In this document: piece by piece, positions 1 through 9,913 of the stretch
Position numbering within the stretch: position 1 is the stretch's first letter
Layout: the number at the start of each line of letters is the position of its first letter
Assembly (NCBI RefSeq): GCF_004010155.1
Contig: NZ_RRYH01000008.1
Coordinates: 108,593 to 172,592 of the forward strand
Direction: 5' to 3'
Source of the DNA: Solirhodobacter olei
Lineage (GTDB): Bacteria; Pseudomonadota; Alphaproteobacteria; Rhodobacterales; Rhodobacteraceae
Length of the DNA: 64,000 nt
Notes under the pieces: generated by a model
The model's database searches: none
What the model was told of the DNA's origin: nothing
What the model saw: only the letters and a program-made list of their open reading frames with translations
Translations under genes and position numbers: made by a program

Positions 1-604
1 GCTGCGCGAATTCATCGCCGTGGTGCAGGACCCGGGCCTCGCCTCCTCCCTCGGCTGGTCCGTGAAGGCGCAGAGCCTGCGCCTCGCCGCCCGCCGCCTT
101 CCCTCCCGCAAGACCGCGCAGGAGATCGGGCTGGAGGCCGACCAGATCACCCCCGACGCCGCCCTCAAGGCCCGGCTCGACCCGGCAGGCGCGCTCCCCG
201 CCGCGGCCTCGCAGGCCTATCTGGATGCCGAGGCCGGCTTCGACGCGCCCATCAACCGTCACATCGGCCGCAAACCGCCGCACCTGACCGACCTCACCGT
301 GAAGGACGCGCATCTGAGCTGGGGGCCGATGCGTCTCTCGCTTCACGGCAAGCTGACGGTGGACGCCTCTGGCAGGGCGAACGGCACGCTCGACATCAAG
401 GCAAAGGACTGGCGCACGCTGGTGCCGATGGCCGAAGGCCTCGGCCTGATCCAGCCCGCGCAGGCGCCAACCCTGACGAACATGCTCACGGAGCTCTCGA
501 AGGGCTCCGCCAATCCCGATGAGGTAGAGATCCCGATCTCCCTCGCCCAGGGCTGGATGAGCATCGGCCCCCTGCCCCTCGGCCCGGCGCCGTTGCTGCG
601 CTGA
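1..604 (+). CDS. DUF2125 domain protein, 5' end outside window
   Basis: The frame is already open at the left edge (reading LREFIAVVQDPG), so only the C-terminal part of about 200 residues is present; the GTG at 20 is an internal valine, not a start. The C-terminus, with GWMSIGPLPLGPAPLLR, resembles DUF2125 proteins of Rhodobacterales, a family of unknown function usually predicted to be secreted or envelope-associated. Its stop lies 6 bp from the convergent stop of the arogenate dehydrogenase gene, a neighbourhood I recall as common in this order. Family assignment is fairly sure; function is unknown. Confidence 0.82.
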   Translation, partial: LREFIAVVQDPGLASSLGWSVKAQSLRLAARRLPSRKTAQEIGLEADQITPDAALKARLDPAGALPAAASQAYLDAEAGFDAPINRHIGRKPPHLTDLTVKDAHLSWGPMRLSLHGKLTVDASGRANGTLDIKAKDWRTLVPMAEGLGLIQPAQAPTLTNMLTELSKGSANPDEVEIPISLAQGWMSIGPLPLGPAPLLR

Positions 605-610
605 GGCGGC

Positions 611-1528
611 TCAGCCGCCCTTGGAACGCCCGAAGTCCGGCGCCGCGGTGTCCTGCCCGGCCTCGATGATGCCGCGCCGGATCGCCCGCGTGCGGGTGAA
701 ATAGTCGAAAAGATGCTCTCCGTCCCCGGTGCGGATCGCGCGCTGAAGGGCAAAGAGCTCCTCTGTGAACCGGCCGAGAATCTCCAGCGTCGCCTCCCGG
801 TTGGTCAGGAACACGTCGCGCCACATCGTCGGGTCGGAGGCCGCGATCCGGGTGAAATCCCGGAACCCCGCAGCGGAATACTTGATGACCTCGCTGTCCG
901 TCACCCGGCGCAGGTCGTCGGCCACGCCCACCATCGTGTAGGCGATCAGGTGCGGCGCGTGTGAGGTCACGGCCAGCACCAGGTCGTGATGCGCCGCGTC
1001 CATCTCGTCGACATGCGCGCCCATCGCCTCGACCAGCGCGCGGAGCTTCGCGACGGCCTCCGCATCGGCCTCCGGCAGCGGCGTCAGCAGCCACCAGCGG
1101 TTGACGAAGAGCGTCGGAAAGCCCGAGCGCGGCCCGGAATGCTCGGTCCCCGCCAGCGGGTGGCCAGGGATGAAATGCACGCCCTCCGGCATCTCCGGCG
1201 CCACCGCCTCGATCACCGCCTGCTTGACGGAACCGACATCGGTGACGGTCGCGCCCGGCTTCAGATGCGGCGCGATCTCGCGCGCCACATCCGCCATCGC
1301 CCCCACCGGCACGGCGAGAACCACAAGGTCGGCGCCCTGCACGGCCTCGGCCGCGGTCTCGTGCACCGTGTCGCAAAGCCCCAGCTCCAGCGCCACCGCC
1401 CGCGTCTCGGCCGTGCGCGCATGGCCCGCGATCGTGCCCACCAGCCCCTTCTCGCGCATCGCCAGCGCCATCGACCCCGCGATCAGGCCCAGCCCGATCA
1501 GCGCCACCTTGTCGTAGCTCACGCTCAT
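611..1528 (-). CDS. tyrC: Prephenate/arogenate dehydrogenase
   Basis: NAD(P)-dependent oxidative decarboxylation of prephenate or arogenate in tyrosine biosynthesis, cytoplasmic. The 305-residue protein opens with a Rossmann fingerprint (IGLGLIAGS, residues about 11-19) and carries the family motif [10 protein letters not shown] in the middle, followed by the helical dimerisation half. The start chosen is the ATG at 1528, which overlaps the hisC stop in an ATGA; longer open frames upstream run into hisC and are not coding. Translational coupling with hisC fits, because broad-specificity HisC enzymes can also transaminate aromatic precursors. Whether the substrate is prephenate or arogenate cannot be told from sequence. 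Confidence 0.93.
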   Translation of the reverse strand: MSVSYDKVALIGLGLIAGSMALAMREKGLVGTIAGHARTAETRAVALELGLCDTVHETAAEAVQGADLVVLAVPVGAMADVAREIAPHLKPGATVTDVGSVKQAVIEAVAPEMPEGVHFIPGHPLAGTEHSGPRSGFPTLFVNRWWLLTPLPEADAEAVAKLRALVEAMGAHVDEMDAAHHDLVLAVTSHAPHLIAYTMVGVADDLRRVTDSEVIKYSAAGFRDFTRIAASDPTMWRDVFLTNREATLEILGRFTEELFALQRAIRTGDGEHLFDYFTRTRAIRRGIIEAGQDTAAPDFGRSKGG

Positions 1529-2613
1529 CCCTGCCGTCCCTTGAACTCGGCCACGGCGCGGGCGACCCGGCGGCAGCTCTCCTCGTCCCCCACGGTGATG
1601 CGCAGGCAGTGCGGCAGCCCGTAGCTCGCCACCCGCCGCACGATCAGCCCCTGCGACTTCAGGAAGCCGTCGCAGGCCTCCGCCTCCGCCGCATCGCCAA
1701 GACGGGCGAGGACGAAATTGGTCATCGACGTGTCGGAGGGCACGCCCGCCTCGGCCAGCGCCTCCGCCAACCAGCGCCGCATCCGGGCGTTCTCGGCCCG
1801 GCAATGGTCGACGTAGGCCTGGTCGCGCACCGCCGCCTCGGCGACCTCCAGCTGCGTGCCCGAAAGGTTGAACGGCCCGCGGATCCGGTTCAGCACGTCG
1901 ATGATCGCGCGCGGCCCGTAGCCCCAGCCGATCCGGAGCCCGCCGAGCCCGTAGATCTTCGAAAAGGTCCGCGTCATCACCACGTTCTCGCGGCGCGAGA
2001 CGAGTCCGGCATGGCCGTCGAACCCGTCCACGAACTCGGCATAGGCCCCGTCGAGCACCAGGATCGCCTGAGCCGGCAGCCCGGCGGCCAGCCGCTCCAC
2101 CTCCGCCTCGCCGATCATCGTGCCGGTCGGGTTGTTCGGGTTGGCGAGGAAGACGAGCTTCGTGCGCTCGGTGCAGGCCGCCAGAAGCGCATCGACATCC
2201 GTCACCCGCTCCCGCTCCGGCACGGCGACGGGCGTCGCGCCCACCGCACGGGCGGAGATGTCATACATCAGGAAGCCGTGCTCGGTCCTCAGCACCTCGT
2301 CGCCGGGGCCGGCATAGGCCTGGCAGAGGAAGGTGATGATCTCGTCCGATCCCACCCCGCAGATGATCCGCGCCGGATCGAGCCCGTGGACCTCGCCGAT
2401 CGCGCCGCGCAGACCCGCGTGGTCGGTCGAGGGGTAGCGGTGCAGGGTCTCGGCGGCGCGTGCATAGGCGGCCTTGGCCTTGGCCGAGGGTCCGAACGGA
2501 TTCTCGTTCGAGGACAGCTTCACCACGTCGTTGTGGCCCGCGATATGCGACTGCCCGCCCTCGTAGAGCGCGATGTCCATGATGCCGGGCTGCGGGCGGA
2601 TGGCGTCTGCCAT
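1525..2613 (-). CDS. hisC: Histidinol-phosphate aminotransferase
   Basis: PLP-dependent class I/II aminotransferase of 362 residues that converts imidazole-acetol phosphate to histidinol phosphate in histidine biosynthesis. Visible hallmarks are the N-terminal [10 protein letters not shown] segment, NPNNPTG (residues 158-164), and [16 protein letters not shown] with the PLP-binding lysine at 219. It overlaps the downstream tyrC by 4 bp, so the pair is probably one transcript. In this context it may also serve aromatic amino-acid transamination, which is inference from the coupling and from known broad specificity in the family. Confidence 0.95.
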   Translation of the reverse strand: MADAIRPQPGIMDIALYEGGQSHIAGHNDVVKLSSNENPFGPSAKAKAAYARAAETLHRYPSTDHAGLRGAIGEVHGLDPARIICGVGSDEIITFLCQAYAGPGDEVLRTEHGFLMYDISARAVGATPVAVPERERVTDVDALLAACTERTKLVFLANPNNPTGTMIGEAEVERLAAGLPAQAILVLDGAYAEFVDGFDGHAGLVSRRENVVMTRTFSKIYGLGGLRIGWGYGPRAIIDVLNRIRGPFNLSGTQLEVAEAAVRDQAYVDHCRAENARMRRWLAEALAEAGVPSDTSMTNFVLARLGDAAEAEACDGFLKSQGLIVRRVASYGLPHCLRITVGDEESCRRVARAVAEFKGRQG

Positions 2614-2681
2614 GGTCTTCTCCGATGGATCGGGGCGGTTCTAGCGGCGGGCCGGGGTTAAGGGAAGCGGCATGTCGGGAA

Positions 2682-2716
2682 AACGGAAAAGGGCCGCACC
2701 GGATGGTGCGGCCCTC
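2682..2716 (-). terminator. Rho-independent terminator of rpsD
   Basis: A perfect 10-bp stem (GGGCCGCACC at 2691-2700 with GGTGCGGCCC at 2705-2714, 4-nt loop) is followed on the minus strand by a T-rich run (TTTTCCGTTTT). It lies about 30 bp past the rpsD stop and about 80 bp before the hisC start. Confidence 0.82.
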
Positions 2717-2743
2717 CAAAGGCATGACCCATCCGTAGGGGGA

Positions 2744-3364
2744 TCAGTTCTTGGCGTAATATTCGACGACGAGGTTCGGTTCCATGTGCACCGGGTAGGG
2801 CACGTCGCCCAGCCCCGGGGTGCGCACGAAGGTCGCCGTCATCTTCGAATGGTCGGCCTCGATGTAGTCGGGCACGTCACGCTCGGCGAGGCCGACGGCC
2901 TCCAGCACGATGGCGAGCTGCTTCGACTTGGCGCGCACCTCGATCACGTCGCCTTCCTTCACGCGGAACGAGGGGATGTTGGTGCGGCGGCCGTTCACGG
3001 TCACATGGCCGTGGTTCACGAACTGGCGGGCGGCGAACATGGTCGGCACGAACTTGGCGCGGTAGACGACCGCGTCCAGACGGCGCTCCAGCAGGCCGAT
3101 GAGGTTCTCGCCGGTGTCGCCCTTGACCCGTTCGGCCTCGGCGAAGACGCGGCGGAACTGCTTCTCGGTCACGTCGCCGTAGTAGCCCTTCAGCTTCTGC
3201 TTGGCGCGCAGCTGCGTGCCGAAGTCCGAGAGCTTCTGCTTGCGGCGCTGGCCGTGCTGGCCCGGGCCGTATTCGCGCTTGTTGACCGGGGACTTCGGAC
3301 GGCCCCAGATGTTCTCGCCCATGCGGCGGTCGATCTTGTACTTGGCAGAGGTGCGTTTGGTCAC
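2744..3364 (-). CDS. rpsD: 30S ribosomal protein S4
   Basis: Primary 16S rRNA-binding protein that nucleates small-subunit assembly; in other bacteria S4 also represses its own operon. The 206-residue product starts [23 protein letters not shown] and contains the S4 RNA-binding domain around residues 95-160 ([17 protein letters not shown], then [18 protein letters not shown]). It is monocistronic here, as expected for alphaproteobacteria, with its own promoter upstream and a strong terminator downstream. Confidence 0.98.
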   Translation of the reverse strand: MTKRTSAKYKIDRRMGENIWGRPKSPVNKREYGPGQHGQRRKQKLSDFGTQLRAKQKLKGYYGDVTEKQFRRVFAEAERVKGDTGENLIGLLERRLDAVVYRAKFVPTMFAARQFVNHGHVTVNGRRTNIPSFRVKEGDVIEVRAKSKQLAIVLEAVGLAERDVPDYIEADHSKMTATFVRTPGLGDVPYPVHMEPNLVVEYYAKN

Positions 3365-3486
3365 CGCTGTTCTCCTTCTCGAGGCCCCAATGGGGCGATA
3401 TGAAGGGCGTTGTCCTCTTCCTCGGCCCGGATCGGGCTTCGGACGACAGGCATCCCCTCGCGGGGGCCCCCAACACCAAATGAATG

Positions 3487-3505
3487 CCCGGCCACGAGGG
3501 CCGGG
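3487..3505 (-). promoter_or_regulatory. Hairpin at the start of the rpsD leader
   Basis: Seven perfect GC pairs (3487-3493 with 3499-3505) and a 5-nt loop lie just downstream of the predicted rpsD transcription start, about 125 nt before the start codon. There is no T-run, so it is more likely a leader structure than a terminator. A role in S4 autoregulation is possible but not shown. Confidence 0.4.
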
Positions 3506-3514
3506 ACAGCGGGG

Positions 3515-3542
3515 CTTATACAGGCGCGGACGGGGGAGTCAA
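3515..3542 (-). promoter_or_regulatory. Sigma70-type promoter for rpsD
   Basis: On the minus strand TTGACT (3542-3537) and TATAAG (3520-3515) are separated by 16 bp, a near-consensus housekeeping promoter. The predicted start is near 3508. Confidence 0.62.
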
Positions 3543-3587
3543 CGGGCGGGAGCGTAAGGGGAAAGGAATAAAGGCCCCCAAGCTCCC

Positions 3588-3650
3588 CCGGCCCGAAACA
3601 GCGGTGCGCAGCACCGCCGGGCCAGCGCCCGTCCGCCCCCAAGGGCGGGC
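3588..3650. repeat. Dispersed palindromic element, partial core
   Basis: Contains CGGCCCGAAACAG, a small GC hairpin, then CGCCGGGCCAGCGCCCGTCC and GCCCCCAAGGGCGGGC. The same order occurs at 9123, 18370, 39268 (reversed) and 44768. The 15-bp end TCTGTCCGTTTATGG is absent here, so this is a core-only copy. Confidence 0.7.
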
Positions 3651-3674
3651 CCGGCCCCTCCTCACCACGAAGCC

Positions 3675-3700
3675 CGTAGGGTGCGCATTCATTGCGCACC
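3675..3700. repeat. REP-like palindrome, copy 1
   Basis: CGTAG followed by GGTGCGCA-N5-TGCGCACC, an 8-bp perfect stem with loop TTCAT. Identical 26-bp copies lie at 27877-27902 and 28016-28041. Confidence 0.85.
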
Positions 3701-3723
3701 GTCCACCGCCCCCCCCCGCACAA

Positions 3724-3751
3724 ACGAAAAGGGGCGGCAGATGCCGCCCCT
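3724..3751 (-). terminator. Rho-independent terminator of groESL
   Basis: GGGGCGGC (3731-3738) pairs with GCCGCCCC (3743-3750) around a 4-nt loop. The minus strand then reads TTTTCG before a GC-rich stretch. It lies about 30 bp beyond the groEL stop. Confidence 0.8.
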
Positions 3752-3780
3752 TCCCGATCTCTCTGGCCAGATGGCCGGGA

Positions 3781-5466
<1,686 letters not shown>

Positions 5467-5478
5467 TCAGCGGCGGTC

Positions 5479-5766
5479 TCAGGCGATGATGCCGAGAATG
5501 TCGCTTTCCTTCATGATCAGCAGTTCGGCCCCGTCGATGGTGACCTCGGTGCCCGACCACTTGCCGAACAGGATGCGGTCACCTGCCTTGACGGCCGGGG
5601 CGATCAGTTCGCCCGAATCCTTGCGCGCGCCTTCGCCGACGGAGATGACTTCGCCTTCGGCCGGCTTTTCCTTGGCGGAATCGGGGATGATCAGCCCGCC
5701 CTTGGTCTTTTCCTCGCCTTCCACGCGGCGGACGAGCACGCGATCGTGCAGCGGTTTGAATGCCAT
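5479..5766 (-). CDS. groES: Co-chaperonin GroES (10 kDa)
   Basis: Heptameric lid of the GroEL chamber. The 95-residue protein starts [17 protein letters not shown] at the ATG at 5766, preceded by a good ribosome site (AGGGAG, about 6 bp upstream). A longer frame upstream would include the CIRCE element and is rejected. The mobile loop ([15 protein letters not shown]) that contacts GroEL is visible. First gene of the groESL operon. Confidence 0.99.
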   Translation of the reverse strand: MAFKPLHDRVLVRRVEGEEKTKGGLIIPDSAKEKPAEGEVISVGEGARKDSGELIAPAVKAGDRILFGKWSGTEVTIDGAELLIMKESDILGIIA

Positions 5767-5798
5767 GGTGAACTCCCTAGGGTCCAAGTTTATCCGTA

Positions 5799-5825
5799 TT
5801 AGCACTCACTCCTCGCGAGTGCTAA
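5799..5825. promoter_or_regulatory. CIRCE operator (HrcA site) of groESL
   Basis: Perfect inverted repeat TTAGCACTC (5799-5807), 9-bp spacer, GAGTGCTAA (5817-5825). This matches the established CIRCE consensus bound by the heat-shock repressor HrcA. It sits at the predicted transcription start of groES. Confidence 0.97.
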
Positions 5826-5832
5826 CGCAGCG

Positions 5833-5861
5833 GATGTAGAGACCGTCCCGGAGCATGTCAA
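5833..5861 (-). promoter_or_regulatory. groESL promoter
   Basis: Minus strand TTGACA (5861-5856), 17-bp spacer, TACATC (5838-5833), placing the start at about 5826, directly at the edge of CIRCE. The consensus -35 suggests a housekeeping-type promoter repressed by HrcA. An additional RpoH promoter was not identified. Confidence 0.65.
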
Positions 5862-6101
5862 CTCCCGCCCGGGTAATTTCCGGGCTGCTCGCGGAAGCCG
5901 GCGCACCAGCCCCCGGCGCCCCCGGGCGAAGGGGCGACGGCAGGGGGTGTTTCATCCCTGCCGGGGATTCGCAACCAGACCCCGCGCCCGCGCCCTGTCC
6001 CTGCCACCCGCCGCCCGCCCCGCCTGCGCCACAGGAGGGCCTTGGCATCGCCCCGGCGTGCTGGCACCCTCCGCCGACCCGCCCCGACCGGAGCACCGCC
6101 A
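5862..6101. other. Intergenic stretch between groESL control region and TraB gene
   Basis: From the groES start (5766) to 6101 there is no gene. Apart from the CIRCE and promoter, the remaining 240 bp is very GC-rich with a short GC palindrome around 5910-5930. No recognisable element or frame was seen. Confidence 0.5.
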
Positions 6102-7082
6102 GTGCCGCGCCTTCTCGTCCTGCTGTTCCTGCTCCTCGCCGCCCCCGCCGGCGCGATCGAGGCGGCCTGCCAGGGCCACGACCTCCTCGCCCATGCCAGC
6201 GCCGCCGAAAAGGCCGCGCTCGTGGGGGACGTGCCCTATCCCGACGGCAACTTCTGGCAGGCCCGCAAGGGGGCGACCACGATCACGCTCGCCGGGACCT
6301 ACCACCTCAACGATCCCCGCTTCGACGCCATCGTGCCGAAGCTCGTGCCCTATCTCGATGCCGCCTCCGCACTCCTCGTCGAGGCCGGCCCCGACCAGAT
6401 GCAGGCGATGAAGGATCATCTGGCCGCCCATCCCGAGATGCTGGTCAACACCAGCGGGCCGACGCTGCCCGAGGCGCTCTCTCCCGCCGAGTGGTCGCGG
6501 CTGTCGGCCGAGCTGAAGGCCCGCGGCGTCCCGCCCTTCTTCGCCGCCAAGATGCAGCCCTGGTACGTGGCGGTGCTGATCGGCCTGCCCGCCTGCCACG
6601 GGGTGAAGACGGCAGAGATGGGGCTCGACCGCCGGCTGATGGCGAAGGCCGAGGCGGCGCATGTCCCGATCCTGTCGCTGGAACCCTGGCAGACCACGCT
6701 CGACGCCTTCGACCGGCTCGGCGAAGCGGGCCAGCTTGCCATGCTGCGCCAGGCGCTGGCGCCGGGAACAAACCAGGACGACCTCAACACCACGATGCTC
6801 GACGCCTATTTCCGGGGCGACCGCCAGCTGATGTGGTCGTGGAGCCGCAAGCTTGCCCTCGCCGCCCCGGGCGCAAGCGAGACGGCCAATGCCGCCGATT
6901 TCGCCCGGCTTCAGCGGCTCCTTCTCACCGACCGCAACCGCGCCTGGATGAAGCCGCTTCTCGCCGCGGCGAAGGGCAGAACCGTCTTCGTCGCCGTCGG
7001 CGCGGCGCATCTGGGGGACCGCGACGGGCTCCTGAACCTGCTGCACGAGCGGGGCTTCACCCTGACCCGGCTGCCGTTCTGA
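6102..7082 (+). CDS. TraB/GumN family protein, predicted secreted
   Basis: Resembles the TraB/GumN (PrgY-like) family, whose biochemical role in proteobacteria is unclear, with peptide or protein hydrolysis suggested. The start chosen is GTG at 6102, giving a clean signal peptide (MPRLLVLLFLLLAAPAGA) and a GGAG ribosome site about 8 bp upstream; longer frames add arginine/proline-rich residues that look non-coding. The mature part has the family features GTYHLNDPR near the N-terminus and a C-terminal VFVAVGAAHLGDRDGLLNLL block. 326 residues. It is a lone gene, and the GTG start is the main uncertainty. Confidence 0.87.
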   Translation: MPRLLVLLFLLLAAPAGAIEAACQGHDLLAHASAAEKAALVGDVPYPDGNFWQARKGATTITLAGTYHLNDPRFDAIVPKLVPYLDAASALLVEAGPDQMQAMKDHLAAHPEMLVNTSGPTLPEALSPAEWSRLSAELKARGVPPFFAAKMQPWYVAVLIGLPACHGVKTAEMGLDRRLMAKAEAAHVPILSLEPWQTTLDAFDRLGEAGQLAMLRQALAPGTNQDDLNTTMLDAYFRGDRQLMWSWSRKLALAAPGASETANAADFARLQRLLLTDRNRAWMKPLLAAAKGRTVFVAVGAAHLGDRDGLLNLLHERGFTLTRLPF

Positions 7083-7142
7083 GGCGGCGTTCAGAGGCGG
7101 CCTTCCGAGACGAAGGGCCCGCGCGGGGGCGCCGCCCCCGCA

Positions 7143-7171
7143 CCCCCGGAGTATATGCACCTGGAAAAGTC
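7143..7171 (+). repeat. CCCCCGGAGTATTTG-type 3' motif, copy 1
   Basis: CCCCCGGAGTATATG followed by an A-rich tract (GGAAAAG), about 60 bp after the TraB stop. Related blocks occur at 9091, 11545, 33581 and 33738. Confidence 0.5.
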
Positions 7172-7275
7172 AGGGGCGCAAAGGCGGCGGCGGATGCGCG
7201 CGCGGCGCCCGTGACATCCCATGCTGCACCGCCTATAAGGCGCGCGAAAAACAGCCATCCGCACGGAAGCACGCC

Positions 7276-8193
7276 ATGATCAAGGTCTTCGGCCACAAGT
7301 CCCCCGACACCGACGCCACCTGCTCGCCCATCGTCTGGGCCTGGTACCTGACCGAGGTGAAGGGCACCCCCGCCCGCCCCGTCCTGCTCGGCGAGCCGAA
7401 CACCGAGGCCGCCTTCGTGCTGAAGCGCTGCGGCATCGAGAAGCCCGAGATCATCGCCGACGTGGCGGCGGGCGAGGCCTGCGTCGTCGTCGACACCAAC
7501 AACCCGGCCGAACTGCCGCCCTCGATCAACGAGGCGAACGTGCTGCAGATCATCGACCACCACATGCTGGCCGGCGGGCTGAAGACCAAGGGCCCGATCG
7601 ACATCACCATCCGCCCGCTCGCCTGCACCGCCACCGTGATGTTCGACCTGATGGGCGCGGATGCCGCTAAGATGCCGGAAAGCATCAAGCGCGCGATGCT
7701 CTCCTGCATCCTCTCCGACACGCTGGAATTCCGCTCCCCCACCACCACCGCGCATGACCGCGCCGTGGCCGAGGGGCTGGCGCGCGATCTCGGCGTCTCG
7801 ATCCCGGCCTATGCCGAGGAGCTCTTCGCCGCCAAGTCCGACGTCTCCGCCTTCTCCGACGCGGCGCTCCTCCGGATGGACTCGAAGGAATACGAGGTCG
7901 CGGGCAAGCAGCTCCGCGTCTCGGTGCTGGAGACGACCGCCCCGAAGGTGCTTCTGGACCGCAAGGAAAGCCTGATGGCCTCCATGCCCGCGGTGGCGGC
8001 CGAAGACGGCGCCGACCAGGTCCTGCTCTTCATCATCGACATCCTGAAGGAAGAGGCGACGCTGCTGGTCCCGAACGCGCTGGTGAAGGACATCGCCGAG
8101 GCGAGCTTCGCCTGCACGGTGACCGGCGACACCGTGGTCCTGCCGGGCATCATGAGCCGCAAGAAACAGATCATTCCCGCGCTGAAGCTCTGA
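7276..8193 (+). CDS. ppaC: Manganese-dependent inorganic pyrophosphatase (family II)
   Basis: Hydrolyses pyrophosphate to phosphate, driving biosynthetic reactions; cytoplasmic, Mn/Co-dependent DHH enzyme unrelated to the common family I PPase. The 305 residues show the metal-binding set H7, D11, D13 (GHKSPDTDA), D73 and the DHH motif at 94-96, and the C-terminal DHHA2 substrate motif SRKKQ at 294-298. The stop is 2 bp from the next start, so it is probably co-translated with the HAD phosphatase. Confidence 0.97.
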   Translation: MIKVFGHKSPDTDATCSPIVWAWYLTEVKGTPARPVLLGEPNTEAAFVLKRCGIEKPEIIADVAAGEACVVVDTNNPAELPPSINEANVLQIIDHHMLAGGLKTKGPIDITIRPLACTATVMFDLMGADAAKMPESIKRAMLSCILSDTLEFRSPTTTAHDRAVAEGLARDLGVSIPAYAEELFAAKSDVSAFSDAALLRMDSKEYEVAGKQLRVSVLETTAPKVLLDRKESLMASMPAVAAEDGADQVLLFIIDILKEEATLLVPNALVKDIAEASFACTVTGDTVVLPGIMSRKKQIIPALKL

Positions 8194-8195
8194 CC

Positions 8196-9080
8196 ATGAC
8201 CCGCATCATCGGAAAGCTCGCCGAAATCTCGGAGGGCTACAGCGCGCTCGTCTGCGACCTCTGGGGGTGCCTGCACAACGGCCACGAACCCTTCCCCGAG
8301 GCCGTGGCTGCGCTGCAGTCCTTCCGTGCCACCGGCGGCCGCGTCGCGCTCGTCACCAACGCGCCCCGCCCGGCGGCCAGCGTGATCCGTCAGCTCGACC
8401 GAATGGGCGTGCCGCATGACGCCTATGACGTCGTCGTCTCCTCCGGCGACGCCGCGCAGGAGGCGCTGGTCGCCGGCCTCGTCGGCCGCCGCGTCTACCA
8501 TATCGGCGCGCCTAAGGACGAACCCTTCTTCACCGAGATGACCGAGGGCGCCGAGCGCCTCTCCTCGATCACCCGCGTGCCGATGGACGAGGCCGAGGGC
8601 GTCGTCTGCACCGGCCTCGTCGACGACCAGACCGAGACGCCGGAGGCCTACCGCGCCGTGCTCCTAGACGCGAAGACCCGCGGGCTGCCGATGCTCTGCG
8701 CCAACCCCGACATCGTCGTTGACTTCGGCGACCGGCGGGCCTGGTGCGCCGGGGCGCTGGCGCGCGATTACGAGGATCTCGGCGGCCGCGCGCTCTATTT
8801 CGGCAAGCCCCACGCCCCGATCTACCTGCTGGCGCGGCGCCGGCTGGGCGAGATCCTCGGGCGCGAGCTGAAGGACGACGCGATCCTCGGCATCGGCGAC
8901 GGCATCGACACCGACATCCGCGGCGGCATCGCCGAGGGGATCGACACGCTCTTCGTCACCGGCGGAATCAACGCCTCCGACTTCGGCCCCGACCCGCGCG
9001 CGCCCGATGCCCTGAAGCTCGAACACTGGCTGGCCGAACGCAGCCTCAGCCCGACGGCAGCCATCCCGAAGCTGGCGTAG
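8196..9080 (+). CDS. HAD-superfamily phosphatase, TIGR01459-type
   Basis: A 294-residue HAD class IIA hydrolase with nucleophile motif VCDLWGCLHNG (D21), motif II TNAP, a lysine in GKPH, and acidic motif GDGIDTDIRGG near residue 230. This matches the alphaproteobacterial group annotated TIGR01459, related to 4-nitrophenyl phosphatases. The substrate is unknown. Tight coupling with ppaC suggests a role linked to phosphate metabolism, but this is inference only. Confidence 0.88.
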   Translation: MTRIIGKLAEISEGYSALVCDLWGCLHNGHEPFPEAVAALQSFRATGGRVALVTNAPRPAASVIRQLDRMGVPHDAYDVVVSSGDAAQEALVAGLVGRRVYHIGAPKDEPFFTEMTEGAERLSSITRVPMDEAEGVVCTGLVDDQTETPEAYRAVLLDAKTRGLPMLCANPDIVVDFGDRRAWCAGALARDYEDLGGRALYFGKPHAPIYLLARRRLGEILGRELKDDAILGIGDGIDTDIRGGIAEGIDTLFVTGGINASDFGPDPRAPDALKLEHWLAERSLSPTAAIPKLA

Positions 9081-9090
9081 GCCGGGACGC

Positions 9091-9120
9091 TCCCCCTTCT
9101 TCTTGGCCCAAATACTCCCT
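9091..9120 (-). repeat. GGAGTATTTG-type 3' motif, copy 2 (reversed)
   Basis: On the minus strand it reads GGGAGTATTTGGGCCAAGAA and an AAGGGGG tail, next to the HAD gene stop. Confidence 0.55.
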
Positions 9121-9122
9121 TT

Positions 9123-9280
9123 CGGCCCGAAACAGCGTCGCGCAGCTACGCCGGGCCAGCGCCCGTCCGCCCCGAAGGGCGGGCGCTTCGGGTGAGTCTG
9201 CCGCCCCGGCAAAAAGAAGGGGTTATTTTCGCCATAAACGGACAGACACTCCTCGCCGCGAGCGCCCACCCGCGGACAGG
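9123..9280 (-). repeat. Dispersed palindromic element (about 160 bp), reversed copy
   Basis: On the minus strand the order is hairpin module (GTCCGCGGGTGGGCGCT, 9277-9261), the 15-mer TCTGTCCGTTTATGG (9246-9232), then a core with GCGCCCGCCC / GGGCGGACGGGCGC and TTTCGGGCCG. The minus strand aligns along its whole length with 39104-39268. Confidence 0.85.
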
Positions 9281-9318
9281 CACTGCCCCTCCGCCCCGCC
9301 TCTCGTGAATCGCAGAGC

Positions 9319-9362
9319 ATCATTATTATAATTTTGTGCTGCTATATATAATTAAATTACCC
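9319..9362 (+). promoter_or_regulatory. AT-rich island with two TATAAT boxes before the MaoC gene
   Basis: About 44 bp of almost pure A/T in a GC-rich genome, with TATAAT at 9327-9332 and 9347-9352. It ends 66 bp before the MaoC start. No matching -35 is obvious, so this may be an activator-dependent promoter or a bendable site. Confidence 0.4.
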
Positions 9363-9428
9363 TCCCATCTTGCGCGCGCCCCTCCGTCCGCTTATGCTGC
9401 ACCGCAACATCCCGGAGGGACGCACCCG

Positions 9429-9884
9429 ATGCTCGACAGGCCCAACGACAACCTGCCCCGAGGCACGATCTGCATCGAGGACCTCGAGATCGGCATGACC
9501 CGCGCGCTGCAAAAGCGCCTCACCGACCGCGACATCGAACTCTTCGCCGAGATCTCGACCGACCATAACCCGGTCCATCTCGACGACGCCTACGCCCGCG
9601 ACACGATCTTCGAGGGCCGCATCGCCCACGGCATGCTCACGGCGGGGCTGATCTCCGCCGTCATCGGCGAGCAGCTTCCCGGCCACGGCTCCGTCTACCT
9701 CGGCCAGAGCCTGACCTTTCTCGCCCCCGTCCGCCCCGGGGACCTGGTCCGCGCCGAAGTCGAGGTCCTCTCCATCGACCACGCCCGACGCCGGGTCGCC
9801 CTTGATTGTCGCTGCCTTGTGGGCGATACGGTCGTGCTGAAGGGCGAGGCGCTGGTGCGGGCGCCAAGCCGGAAATTCGACTGA
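9429..9884 (+). CDS. MaoC-family (R)-specific enoyl-CoA hydratase
   Basis: Hot-dog fold hydratase that interconverts enoyl-CoA and (R)-3-hydroxyacyl-CoA, of the PhaJ type. The 151-residue protein has the hydratase-2 signature with catalytic D45 and H50 in STDHNPVHLDD and the following RIAHGML. The start at 9429 is set by a good GGAGGGA ribosome site; an upstream frame from 9336 would translate the AT-rich promoter region and is rejected. PhaJ-like proteins feed polyhydroxyalkanoate synthesis, but no pha gene is nearby, so the substrate is open. Confidence 0.9.
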   Translation: MLDRPNDNLPRGTICIEDLEIGMTRALQKRLTDRDIELFAEISTDHNPVHLDDAYARDTIFEGRIAHGMLTAGLISAVIGEQLPGHGSVYLGQSLTFLAPVRPGDLVRAEVEVLSIDHARRRVALDCRCLVGDTVVLKGEALVRAPSRKFD

Positions 9885-9913
9885 CGGCGGGCCCGCCCGC
9901 CCATGGCGGGACG

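Larger units (their letters stand above)
3365..3780. other. rpsD leader and groEL downstream region (416 bp, no gene)
   Basis: This interval holds, from rpsD outward, a roughly 145-nt untranslated leader with a hairpin at 3487-3505 (CCCGGCC, 5-nt loop, GGCCGGG), a promoter at 3515-3542, a core of the dispersed palindromic element (3588-3650), a GTAGGGTGCGC-type palindrome (3675-3700) and the groEL terminator. No convincing open frame was seen. Confidence 0.7.
9081..9428. other. Intergenic region of 348 bp
   Basis: No gene seen. It contains a reversed GGAGTATTTGG motif (9091-9120), a full dispersed palindromic element (9123-9280) and an AT-rich island (9319-9362) directly before the MaoC gene. 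Confidence 0.7.
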
